Below, piece by piece: positions 51,199 to 59,004 of a DNA stretch of 64,000 bases. The DNA lies in NCBI RefSeq assembly GCF_036345175.1, contig NZ_CP107780.1, positions 8,246,001 to 8,310,000 on the forward strand, given 5' to 3'. Position 1 is the stretch's first letter, and the number at the start of each line of letters is the position of its first letter. Origin of the DNA: Streptomyces sp. NBC_00576 (GTDB lineage: Bacteria; Actinomycetota; Actinomycetes; Streptomycetales; Streptomycetaceae). The notes under the pieces are model-generated. The model saw only the letters and a list, made by a program, of their open reading frames with translations. It was not told the origin of the DNA and ran no database searches. Made by a program: the position numbers and the translations under genes.

Positions 51199-52170
51199 AT
51201 GCCTCCCGCCCCCAAGGCGACCGCCCCACAGGAGACCGGGACCGACGGGTTCCACGAACCGCGGCGCGAGGACTGCCCCTGGTGCGGTTCCAAACGGCTG
51301 CGCACCCGCCTGCGTACGCCGGACCTGCGGAAACGCGGCCCTGGCACGTTCGTCGTCGACGAGTGCCGCGACTGCGCCCACGCCTTCCAGAACCCGCGCC
51401 TCGCCGCGGAGGGCCTCGCCTTCTACCACCAGGATCTGCCCCAGGCCCCCTACCCGGTCCCGCCCCGCCGCCACCGCGCGGCGGCCCGGGCGATGCTCCC
51501 GTTCCCGGAGCCGGAGAGCTGGCTGGACGTGGGGACAGGGGAAGGGGCCTTCCCGGCAGCGGCGAAGCGCTACTTCCCCTACACGGCCTTCGACGGCCTG
51601 GACACCACTCGCCGGGTCCAGAAGGCCCGCGCCTCCGGCCATATCGAGGAGGCCCACCGAGGCCGCCTCACCGACCGGGAGATCGTCAACCGTGTGCACG
51701 CCCGCTACGACGTCGTCAGCATGTTCCACCACCTGGAACACACCCCGGACCCCCGCGAGGAACTCCGCGCCGCCCTGACGGCCCTGCGCCCCGGCGGCCA
51801 CCTCCTGATCGAAGTCCCGGACCCGCACTGCGCGTTCGGCACCCTGCTGGGCAAGTGGTGGCCCTGGTACGCCCAGCCCCGCCACCTCCACCTCATGCCG
51901 CTGGCCAACCTGGTGGCGGAACTGGAGTCCCAGCACTGCACGATCGTCGCGACGGACCGCCGCACACCCCACATCCCGTACGACCTGACAGGTGCCCTCT
52001 CCCTGGCCCTGACCCGGACCCTCCCGGCCCGCCGAACCCCCCTGCTCCGGGCGGCGATCCCTTTCCTGGCAACGGCCACAGTCCTGGACCACGCCCTGGC
52101 CCCCCTACTCCGCAGAACCCGCTTCGCGAACACGTACCGGATCATCGCGAGGAGGGGCGCTCCCGCATAG
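51199..52170 (+). CDS. Class I SAM methyltransferase with N-terminal zinc ribbon
   Basis: A 323-residue protein. An N-terminal Cys4 zinc ribbon (CPWCGSKRL, then CRDCAHAFQ) is followed by a Methyltransf_23-type SAM domain (SWLDVGTGEGAFPAAAKRYF, then DVVSMFHHLEHTPDPREEL). The C-terminal region (KWWPWYAQPRHLHLM) is of the sugar- or polyketide-type methyltransferase class. The substrate is unknown; such enzymes often modify glycans or natural products. AGGAG precedes the ATG at 51199. Short direct repeats containing CGCTTC lie in the leader (51138-51190). Confidence 0.92.
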   Translation: MPPAPKATAPQETGTDGFHEPRREDCPWCGSKRLRTRLRTPDLRKRGPGTFVVDECRDCAHAFQNPRLAAEGLAFYHQDLPQAPYPVPPRRHRAAARAMLPFPEPESWLDVGTGEGAFPAAAKRYFPYTAFDGLDTTRRVQKARASGHIEEAHRGRLTDREIVNRVHARYDVVSMFHHLEHTPDPREELRAALTALRPGGHLLIEVPDPHCAFGTLLGKWWPWYAQPRHLHLMPLANLVAELESQHCTIVATDRRTPHIPYDLTGALSLALTRTLPARRTPLLRAAIPFLATATVLDHALAPLLRRTRFANTYRIIARRGAPA

Positions 52171-52276
52171 CTGCGGGCAGTCGTGCCGCCGGGGCGGCGC
52201 CCGTCCCACCGAGGGCGGCGCCCCGTAAGCGCCGGGCTGCGCGACCCACCCGCGGCACACCCCCCCCGCTGTCCCT

Positions 52277-53479
52277 TCACCCCCGCAGCACCACAGCCTG
52301 CCCGGCCACCACCAACAGCACATGCTCACACTCGGCCCCGAACACCGAGTTCAGCCGCCCCAGCTCGTCCCGATACCGCCGCCCCGAAGCAGTGGCCGGC
52401 ACGATCCCGGACCCCACCTCGTTCGACACGGCGACCACAGTGCGCCGCGTCGCCCGAACGGCCGCCGTCAACTCCCGCACCCGGCGCCGCAACTCCTTCT
52501 CGCCGCCCCCCGCCCACTCCGCGTCGTCCCAGGCCCCCACCTGATCCATGGCATCCGTCAGCCACAGCGACAGACAGTCGATGAGCAGCGGCGCCCCGTC
52601 CTCCTCCTTCAGCAGCGGTACGAGGTCACAGGTCTCGGCGGTACGCCACGACCCCGGCCGCCGTTCCCGATGCGCGTGCACCCGCGCCGCCCACTCCCCG
52701 TCCCCGTTCCGCGTCCCACCCGTGGCCACGTACAGGACGTCCGGGAACGCCTCCAACCGCCGCTCCGCCTCCACCGACTTCCCGGACCGCGCCCCGCCCA
52801 GCACCAGCGTCCGCCGAGGCACATCCGGTACGTCCTCATACACGCCCACCGTCAACGTCGTACCGTCCGCCACCGCCCGCGCGCCCGCCGCCGACAGCCG
52901 GCGCCGCAGCTCGGCACCCGGTGGCACGTCATGGTCCAGATGGACGGCGACGACGTCCGTGGCCGGCCCGAGCGCGCCCACCGCCCGCAGCCGGGCCAGG
53001 GCGTCCGGGCGCCCGACGACGTCCGCGAGGACCATGTCGTACGAGGGACCGTTCTCGCCGAGCCCGGCCGGCGCCGCGCCGGGCGGCAGATACAGCAGCC
53101 GCTGCCCGTCCGGACCGGTCACCGCGTACCCCGTACCCGGCGCGTCCATCGGGACCGCGCGCACCCGGTGCCCGGTCAGCAGCGCCAACTCCCGTCCGTC
53201 CGGCACCCGTCCGGGCTGCGGGAGCCCCGCCGGCACCTCGACGGCGGGCCCGTCGTGCGGATGCGACAGCAGTACCTGCCGTACGCCGCCCAGCGAGTGC
53301 CCGGCGCGGGCCGCCGCGAGTACGGCGCCGGGGGTGAGGTCGAGCAGCAGCGTGCCGTCCACGAGCAGCGCGGTGGCCGCCCGCGCGTGCACACCGAGCG
53401 CGCCGGTACAGGCCGCGCACGCACAGTCGGGGCGGGGCAGACCCGCGGGGGCACCGGTGCCGAGCAGAGTGAGTTCCAC
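52277..53479 (-). CDS. cobU: Metallo-beta-lactamase-fold / CobU fusion
   Basis: A 400-residue fusion. The C-terminal ~175 residues are CobU, adenosylcobinamide kinase and GTP:adenosylcobinamide-phosphate guanylyltransferase: P-loop LVLGGARSGKSVEAE, the guanylylated-His region HAHRERRPGSWRTAE and the late Asp-containing LLIDCLSLWLTDAM. The N-terminal ~220 residues have a PhnP-like metallo-beta-lactamase fold, but the HxHxDH motif is degenerate (SHPHDGPAVEV lacks the second half). A metal role is therefore doubtful, and it may be a scaffolding domain. It starts at a GTG (53479). cobS and cobT are nearby. Confidence 0.93.
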   Translation of the reverse strand: MELTLLGTGAPAGLPRPDCACAACTGALGVHARAATALLVDGTLLLDLTPGAVLAAARAGHSLGGVRQVLLSHPHDGPAVEVPAGLPQPGRVPDGRELALLTGHRVRAVPMDAPGTGYAVTGPDGQRLLYLPPGAAPAGLGENGPSYDMVLADVVGRPDALARLRAVGALGPATDVVAVHLDHDVPPGAELRRRLSAAGARAVADGTTLTVGVYEDVPDVPRRTLVLGGARSGKSVEAERRLEAFPDVLYVATGGTRNGDGEWAARVHAHRERRPGSWRTAETCDLVPLLKEEDGAPLLIDCLSLWLTDAMDQVGAWDDAEWAGGGEKELRRRVRELTAAVRATRRTVVAVSNEVGSGIVPATASGRRYRDELGRLNSVFGAECEHVLLVVAGQAVVLRG

Positions 53480-53594
53480 AAACCTGATTTTCGCGTGTCC
53501 CCGCAGGTCTTGCGCGTCCGGCTAGGCTCGGGGGGCTGGAGCCGGATCAAGATCCGGCTCCTGGTCTGCAGCGGTTCATATCTTGGAGGCGTAC

Positions 53595-53810
53595 ATGGCG
53601 GCATGGACGTGGCGGTTCGAGAAGACCGACGGGGCGGAGGTCCAGCCCGCGGTGGAGCCCGAGGAGTTCACGACGCAGGGGGACGCCGAGTCCTGGATCG
53701 GTGAGTACTGGAAGGACCTTCTCGCAGGCGGCGCGGACCAGGTACGACTGTTCGAGGACACGACACAGATCTACGGCCCGATGAGCCTGAAGGACGCCCA
53801 GGAGGCGTAG
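53595..53810 (+). CDS. Small conserved acidic protein
   Basis: A 71-residue acidic protein (MAAWTWRFEKTDG, then TTQGDAESWIGEYWKDLLAG) widely conserved in Streptomyces; compact fold expected, no function known. GGAGG lies 8 nt before the ATG at 53595. A perfect U-rich terminator follows. Confidence 0.88.
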   Translation: MAAWTWRFEKTDGAEVQPAVEPEEFTTQGDAESWIGEYWKDLLAGGADQVRLFEDTTQIYGPMSLKDAQEA

Positions 53811-53816
53811 CCGGAC

Positions 53817-53860
53817 AAAAAGGCTTCCCGCGCCCCCGAAGGGGCGCGGGAAGCCTTTTT
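53817..53860 (+). terminator. Strong intrinsic terminator
   Basis: Perfect 20-bp inverted repeat (53817-53836 / 53841-53860) with a CGAA loop and a T5 run, directly after the small acidic protein gene. Confidence 0.95.
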
Positions 53861-53930
53861 AGGGGCGCGGGGCTGTATTTGATTTGTGGCTCCGCCACGG
53901 GGCGCGACAAGCCCCCGCCGACCCGCAGCC
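53861..53930 (+). repeat. Dispersed palindromic repeat family 1, copy E
   Basis: AGGGGCGCGGGGCTGTATTT, then GTGGCTCCGCCAC and GGGGCGCGACAAGCC. The mini-hairpin has a compensatory change (GTGGC/GCCAC instead of GCGGC/GCCGC), which keeps base pairing. Confidence 0.85.
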
Positions 53931-53948
53931 GACGAACTGCCTGTCCAG

Positions 53949-54737
53949 TCAGCCCCGAACTCCGCACAGGTGCAACAACGCGGCCACCTGCCGATAGGGA
54001 TCCGTCCGCCCAGCCCGCTCCTCCACGGCCAGCAGCGCATCGAGGTCAGAAGGAATCTCCGCGTCGTCGTCCGCCGTGTCCGTGAACACCCGCACCCCGT
54101 ACCACGCGTGCAGCGGCGCCCCGATACCGGCGAGCGTGCCGGTGAGGGCGGACAGCCGGTCGGCGCGTACGTCGAGGCCGAGCCGGTTCGTGTAGGAGCC
54201 ACTGTCGAAGGAGCCCATCGCTCCCGCCCAGTCCCCGGCAAGCCCCGACCGCATGGCCAGCGCGTCGCCATTGCGCACCAGCAGCGACAGCAGCCCGCCC
54301 GGAGCGAGCATCCGCGCCAGCCCCGCCAGCAGGGCATCCGGCAGTTCGACGTACATCAGTACGCCATGACAGAGCACCACATCGAAGCTGCCCGGCAGGA
54401 AGTGCACCCCGGTGTCACGGCCATCGCTCTCGAAGAGGCGGACGCGAGCACGGATGCCCTCCGGCTCGGCGGCCAGCGCCTCACGGGCCGCGCCGAGCAT
54501 CCTCGGGTCCTTCTCGACACCGGTGACCTGATGGCCGGCCCGGGCCAGCCGCAGCGCCTGCGTGCCCTGGCCCATACCGACGTCGAGCACCCGCAGCCGC
54601 TGCCCGACCGGGAACCGCCCGGCTATCTGCTCGTCGAGCTGCCGGGCCACCAGTTCCTGCCGTACGACATTCCGCAGTCCGCCCAGCTTGTGCAGCCAGG
54701 CATCCGCCGCGCCCCCGGAGAACGACGTAGTGCTCAG
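53949..54737 (-). CDS. SAM-dependent methyltransferase, likely CTG start
   Basis: A 262-residue class I methyltransferase (LRVLDVGMGQGTQALRLARA; VVLCHGVLMYVELPDALLAG; LLSLLVRNGDALAMRSGL), of the UbiE/COQ5 or SmtA-like group. The frame begins directly at the stop of the DUF3043 gene. The only start-like codon there is a CTG at 54737, sharing CTGA with that gene's TGA stop. In-frame ATG/GTG codons upstream lie inside the DUF3043 coding region. SD-like GGAGAG lies 7 nt before. The coupled layout supports a CTG start, but a database alignment would be needed to be sure. Confidence 0.88.
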   Translation of the reverse strand: MSTTSFSGGAADAWLHKLGGLRNVVRQELVARQLDEQIAGRFPVGQRLRVLDVGMGQGTQALRLARAGHQVTGVEKDPRMLGAAREALAAEPEGIRARVRLFESDGRDTGVHFLPGSFDVVLCHGVLMYVELPDALLAGLARMLAPGGLLSLLVRNGDALAMRSGLAGDWAGAMGSFDSGSYTNRLGLDVRADRLSALTGTLAGIGAPLHAWYGVRVFTDTADDDAEIPSDLDALLAVEERAGRTDPYRQVAALLHLCGVRG

Positions 54738-55330
54738 GGCCGCTCTCCGCGCTTGACCTGCGGCTTCGGCAGCCGGAGGCGACGCATCTGGAGGGAACGC
54801 ATCAGCGCGTAGGCGACCGCGCCCTTCGTCCGCTCGTTCGGATGGCGCGCGGCCAGCTGCTTCTTGAGCCGGAGCGCGATAAAGACCGAGTCGACGATGA
54901 TCAGCACGATCACGAAGAGCCACAGCAGCAGCGCGATGCTCTGCAGCGCGCCCACCCGCACCATGCTCAGTACGAGGATGATCACTGCCATCGGCAGGAA
55001 GAACTCGGCGACACAGAATCGCGAGTCCACGAAATCGCGCGCGAAACGGCGCACCGGGCCCTTGTCGCGGGCGGGGAGATAACGCTCGTCCCCGCTGGCG
55101 AGCGCCTGGCGCTGACGATCCATCGCGGCACGGCGCTCGTCGCGCTGCCGCTTGGCCCCCTCCTTGCGCGTCTTCGGCGTACTGGCCACGCTGCGCCGCT
55201 GGGACTGGGCCTCACTCCGCTTGGGAGTGGGCCTGCCCTTCGGGGCCTGCGGGTCACGGGTCTGCTTGGAGTCGGTCACCTGCGCCTTGTCGGCGGGGGC
55301 CTTCTCTTCCTTGGCACGGCTACGGAACAC
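54734..55330 (-). CDS. DUF3043 membrane protein
   Basis: A 198-residue protein. A long, highly charged N-terminal half (TPKTRKEGAKRQRDERRAAM) precedes two TM helices (FFLPMAVIILVLSMV; IALLLWLFVIVLIIVDSVFI) and a basic C-terminal tail (RRLRLPKPQVKRGERP). The DUF3043 family is actinobacterial with no known activity. The GTG at 55330 (VFRSRAKEEK) matches the family start and lies 8 nt after a TACCCT hexamer; no ribosome binding site, so possibly leaderless. It is divergent from pspA and overlaps the downstream methyltransferase by four bases. Confidence 0.9.
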   Translation of the reverse strand: MFRSRAKEEKAPADKAQVTDSKQTRDPQAPKGRPTPKRSEAQSQRRSVASTPKTRKEGAKRQRDERRAAMDRQRQALASGDERYLPARDKGPVRRFARDFVDSRFCVAEFFLPMAVIILVLSMVRVGALQSIALLLWLFVIVLIIVDSVFIALRLKKQLAARHPNERTKGAVAYALMRSLQMRRLRLPKPQVKRGERP

Positions 55331-55585
55331 AAAACCCAAGGGTAAGGGGTATCGGGGCATGGACCCCAGCCGAGTGGGGAACGATCCGGCAACACCGGTC
55401 GTCTTTAAGAGACAGACAGTAGGGGGTCACCTACTCCCTACGCCGGAGTGGGACAGATCGCAGGTCGTCCTTGGGGATGAGCGCATCGGGCCCGGAACAG
55501 TGCGGTAATGGAGACAGGGCCCGTACTGTTGGTCCTGTTGCAGGTGCTCGAGCTGGAGTCCGTCAGAAGGGGGCGCGCGAAGCCC

Positions 55586-56383
55586 ATGAGCGGTGTCATG
55601 AAGCGTATGGGGATGATCTTCCGCGCGAAGGCGAACAAGGCCCTTGACCGGGCCGAGGACCCGCGCGAAACCCTCGATTACTCGTACCAGAAGCAGCTGG
55701 AGCTGCTCCAGAAGGTGCGCCGTGGTGTCGCCGACGTGGCGACCAGCCGCAAGCGCCTGGAGCTGCAGCTCGCCCAGCTGAACAAGCAGTCCTCCACGCT
55801 GGAGGACCAGGGCCGCAAGGCGCTCGCGCTGGGCCGCGAGGACCTGGCCCGCGAGGCGCTCTCGCGTCGCGCCGCCCTCCAGCAGCAGGTGACGGACCTG
55901 CAGACGCAGCACCAGACCCTCCAGGGCGAGGAGGAGAAGCTCACCCTCGCGGCGCAGCGCCTCCAGGCCAAGGTCGACGCCTTCCGCACCAAGAAGGAGA
56001 CGATCAAGGCGACGTACACCGCCGCCCAGGCCCAGACCCGGATCGGCGAGGCGTTCACCGGCATCTCCGAGGAGATGGGCGACGTGGGCCTGGCGATCCA
56101 GCGGGCCGAGGACAAGACGGCACAGCTCCAGGCGCGCGCCGGCGCGATCGACGAGCTGCTCGCCTCGGGCGCCCTCGACGACCCCACGGGCATGGCGAAG
56201 GACGATATCCAGGCCGAGCTGGACCGGCTCTCCGGTGGTACTGATGTAGAGCTGGAACTGCAGCGCATGAAGGCGGAACTGGCCGGAGGGTCGTCGTCGG
56301 GGCAGCAGGCCATCGAGGGCGGCAGCGGCCAGCAGCAGTCCCAGCAGCAGCCGAAGGACACTCCGCGCTTCGACAAGCAGTAG
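55586..56383 (+). CDS. pspA: Phage shock protein A
   Basis: A 265-residue PspA/IM30 family protein: FRAKANKALDRAEDPRETLD start, then about 200 residues of predicted coiled coil (VRRGVADVATSRKRLELQLA; REDLAREALSRRAALQQQV; QARAGAIDELLASGAL) and a low-complexity Gln/Ser/Gly tail. PspA oligomers coat stressed membranes. The start is set at the ATG at 55586 (MSGVMKRMGMIF); an internal ATG at 55598 is possible. It forms an operon with pspAA, 42 nt downstream. It is divergent from the DUF3043 gene. Confidence 0.96.
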   Translation: MSGVMKRMGMIFRAKANKALDRAEDPRETLDYSYQKQLELLQKVRRGVADVATSRKRLELQLAQLNKQSSTLEDQGRKALALGREDLAREALSRRAALQQQVTDLQTQHQTLQGEEEKLTLAAQRLQAKVDAFRTKKETIKATYTAAQAQTRIGEAFTGISEEMGDVGLAIQRAEDKTAQLQARAGAIDELLASGALDDPTGMAKDDIQAELDRLSGGTDVELELQRMKAELAGGSSSGQQAIEGGSGQQQSQQQPKDTPRFDKQ

Positions 56384-56425
56384 ACAAGCAGCAGACAGCA
56401 GTAGGCCACGCCTGAGGAGGGCGAC

Positions 56426-56704
56426 ATGATCGTACGGATCATGGGGGAGGGCCAGGTGAGGCTGGCGGACAGCCACCTCACCGAACTGAACAAGCTGGAC
56501 GACGTGCTCCTGGCGGAAATGGAGACCGGCGACGGCCCCGGCTTCCGCCGCACCCTCCAGTCCCTCCTGGCCAAGGTCCGCGAACTGGGCGACCCCTTGC
56601 CGGACGACTCCCTGGAACCCTCGGAACTGATCCTCCCGTCGCCGGACGCGACGCTGGAGGAGGTCCGGGAGCTGTTGGGTGACGACGGGTTGATCCCTGG
56701 GTGA
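56426..56704 (+). CDS. pspAA: PspA-associated protein PspAA
   Basis: A 92-residue protein of the PspAA family (MIVRIMGEGQVRLADSHLTE; LNKLDDVLLAEMETGDGPGF; EEVRELLGDDGLIPG end), a companion of PspA in archaea and actinobacteria, possibly modulating PspA. GAGGAGG is well placed before the ATG at 56426. It forms an operon with pspA. The partner PspAB is encoded far away beside htpX. Confidence 0.95.
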   Translation: MIVRIMGEGQVRLADSHLTELNKLDDVLLAEMETGDGPGFRRTLQSLLAKVRELGDPLPDDSLEPSELILPSPDATLEEVRELLGDDGLIPG

Positions 56705-56713
56705 GGTTCCGCC

Positions 56714-56808
56714 TCTCAGCCCGTTGGGGGTCCCCCTCTGGGGGAGACTGAGGACAAGGCCCGTTCAGGGCCGTAGCAGGGGTCTGGGGGGTGCAACCCC
56801 CAGCAACG
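56714..56808 (-). repeat. Dispersed repeat family 2, full copy, reverse orientation
   Basis: Reverse complement of the element at 30081-30205 over about 95 bp with few changes, between pspAA and the sensor kinase gene. Confidence 0.88.
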
Positions 56809-56832
56809 CCCAGGTGGCCTACCTTGACAAAC

Positions 56833-58083
56833 GTGACTGTCCTCCAGCGAGCCCGACGCCACCTCAAAGCGCACCCCCTCGCGCTGGACGTCGCCCTCTC
56901 CGCAGCCGTCCTCCTCTGCATGCTGGGCGCCTCGTTCGTCGACCCCCACGGGCAGGACCACGGCGGCTGGACCGCCCGCACCCCCGACCCCCTCAGCCTG
57001 GTCCTCATGGTGCTCGGCGCCGCGGCGCTCGTCCTGCGCCGACGCGACCCCATGAAGGTGCTCGCGTTCACCGGCGTCGCCTCCCTCGTCGAGTCGGTCA
57101 CCGCCGACCCCCGTGCCCCCGTCGCGATGTCCGCGGTGATCGCCCTCTACACCGTCGCGTCGACCACCGACCGCCCCACCACCTGGCGCGTCGGCCTCCT
57201 CACGATGACCGTCCTGACCGGTTCCGCGATGCTGGTCGGCCCTCTGCCCTGGTACGCGCAGGAAAACCTCGGCATCTTCGCCTGGACCGGCATGGCCGCG
57301 ACCGCCGGGGACGCCGTACGCAGCCGCCGTGCCTTCATCGACGCCATAAGAGAGCGCGCCGAGCGAGCGGAACGCACCCGCGAGGAGGAGGCCCGCCGAC
57401 GCGTGGCCGAGGAGCGGCTGCGCATCGCCCGTGATCTGCACGACGTCGTCGCCCACCACATCGCCCTCGTCAACGTCCAGGCCGGAGTCGCCGCGCACGT
57501 CATGGACAAGCGCCCCGACCAGGCCAAGGAGGCCCTCGCCCACGTACGGGAGGCCAGCCGCTCGGCGCTGAACGAACTGCGCGCGACCGTCGGGCTGCTG
57601 CGCCAGTCCGGGGACCCGGCGGCGCCCACCGAGCCCGCGCCCGGTCTGCACCGGCTCGACGAGCTCGTCGGCACCTTTCACAACGCCGGACTCCAGGTCG
57701 AGGTCGCCCGCGCCGACCAGGACACCACCCTCCCCGCGGCCATCGACCTGGCCGCCTACCGGGTGATCCAGGAGGCCCTGACGAACGTACAGAAGCATGC
57801 GGGGGCGGACGCGAAGGCCGAGGTCAGCGTCGTACGGGTGGGGCCGAACATCGAGATCACCGTGCTCGACAACGGGCCGGGGCGGGGAGCGGGCGCGGAC
57901 GGGCCCGACGAGGGCGGCGGGCACGGGCTGCTCGGGATGCGGGAGCGGGTCACCGCGGTCGGCGGCGGCTGCACCGCGGGTCCCCGATACGGAGGCGGCT
58001 TCCGGGTGCATGCGATCCTGCCGGTGCAGAGCAGCCCGCGCGCCGCGAAGGGCACGGGCAGCCCCGTATCGAGAACCGTATGA
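56833..58083 (+). CDS. Sensor histidine kinase, HisKA_3 type
   Basis: A 416-residue kinase. Its TM region (LDVALSAAVLLCMLGASFV; LVLMVLGAAALVLR; VLAFTGVASLV; VAMSAVIALYTVAS; LLTMTVLTGSAMLVG) leads into the HisKA_3 domain, with the phospho-accepting His in LRIARDLHDVVAHHIALVNV, and HATPase_c motifs (VIQEALTNVQKHAG; VLDNGPGRGAG; GHGLLGMRERV). The GTG at 56833 lies 7 nt after a TACCTT -10-like element (56820-56825), so the mRNA may be leaderless. It is followed by its response regulator and an RND transporter, and may regulate that transporter. Confidence 0.94.
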   Translation: MTVLQRARRHLKAHPLALDVALSAAVLLCMLGASFVDPHGQDHGGWTARTPDPLSLVLMVLGAAALVLRRRDPMKVLAFTGVASLVESVTADPRAPVAMSAVIALYTVASTTDRPTTWRVGLLTMTVLTGSAMLVGPLPWYAQENLGIFAWTGMAATAGDAVRSRRAFIDAIRERAERAERTREEEARRRVAEERLRIARDLHDVVAHHIALVNVQAGVAAHVMDKRPDQAKEALAHVREASRSALNELRATVGLLRQSGDPAAPTEPAPGLHRLDELVGTFHNAGLQVEVARADQDTTLPAAIDLAAYRVIQEALTNVQKHAGADAKAEVSVVRVGPNIEITVLDNGPGRGAGADGPDEGGGHGLLGMRERVTAVGGGCTAGPRYGGGFRVHAILPVQSSPRAAKGTGSPVSRTV

Positions 58084-58140
58084 CCGCATGCCCACACCCA
58101 CACCCATACGCACACCCGTACGCATACGTGAGGACCGTGT

Positions 58141-58824
58141 ATGACGATCCGTGTCCTGCTCGCCGACGACCAGGCACTGCTGCGCAGCGCCTTCCGCGTG
58201 CTCGTGGACTCGGAGTCCGACATGGAGGTGGTCGGGGAGGCGTCCGACGGGGCGGAGGCGGTGCGGCTGGCGCGGGAGCAGCGCGCCGACGTCGTGCTGA
58301 TGGACATCCGGATGCCGGGCACCGACGGACTGGCCGCGACCCGGCTGATCAGCGCGGATCCGGGGCTGGCGCACGTCCGTGTCGTGATGCTGACGACGTT
58401 CGAGGTGGATGAGTACGTCGTGCAGTCGTTGCGGGCCGGAGCCTCCGGATTTCTGGGCAAGGGTTCCGAGCCCGATGAGCTGCTCAACGCCATCAGGGTC
58501 GCCGCCGGGGGCGAGGCGCTGCTGTCGCCGGCCGCGACCAAAGGGCTCATCGCGCAGTTCCTCGCGCAGGGCGACGTACTGGACGACAGCCGCGACCCCG
58601 CCCGCGCCGAGCGGCTGGACGCGCTGACCGGGCGGGAGCGCGAGGTGCTGGTGCAGGTAGCGGGCGGGCACTCGAACGACGAGATAGCGGAGCGGCTGGA
58701 AGTCAGCCCGCTGACGGTGAAAACGCACGTCAACCGGGCCATGGCCAAGCTGGGCGCCCGGGACCGGGCCCAACTCGTCGTCATCGCCTACGAGTCGGGA
58801 CTGGTACGTCCAAGGGTGGAGTGA
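58141..58824 (+). CDS. LuxR/NarL-family response regulator
   Basis: A 227-residue response regulator. The receiver domain (IRVLLADDQALLRSAFRVLV; VVLMDIRMPGTDGL with the phospho-acceptor Asp; FLGKGSEPDELL) is followed by a LuxR-type HTH (LTGREREVLVQVAGGHSN; SPLTVKTHVNRAMAKLGARD). GAGG lies just before the ATG at 58141. It partners with the kinase 57 nt upstream and may control the transporter downstream. Intact family motifs. Confidence 0.95.
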   Translation: MTIRVLLADDQALLRSAFRVLVDSESDMEVVGEASDGAEAVRLAREQRADVVLMDIRMPGTDGLAATRLISADPGLAHVRVVMLTTFEVDEYVVQSLRAGASGFLGKGSEPDELLNAIRVAAGGEALLSPAATKGLIAQFLAQGDVLDDSRDPARAERLDALTGREREVLVQVAGGHSNDEIAERLEVSPLTVKTHVNRAMAKLGARDRAQLVVIAYESGLVRPRVE

Positions 58825-59004
58825 GCTTCGGGCGGCGTACTGCGGCCGGAGTAGGGACCGGGTAAGGAAACGGGACCTGGGGGCTAGGGAAGAGGGGTGT
58901 TCCATGGCTCAGGGTGTAGGGGCGGGCGCTCATATGTGCCACACACAGGTGTGTCACCCGTGCGCCCTTCCTCCGCTCAGGCCACAGAAGAGAGACGCTC
59001 ACCC

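Noticed and set aside
45645..53479. Cobalamin riboswitch near cobS, cobT or cobU
   Set aside because: No B12-box-like sequence or long structured leader seen upstream of these genes; starts look leaderless or short-leadered.
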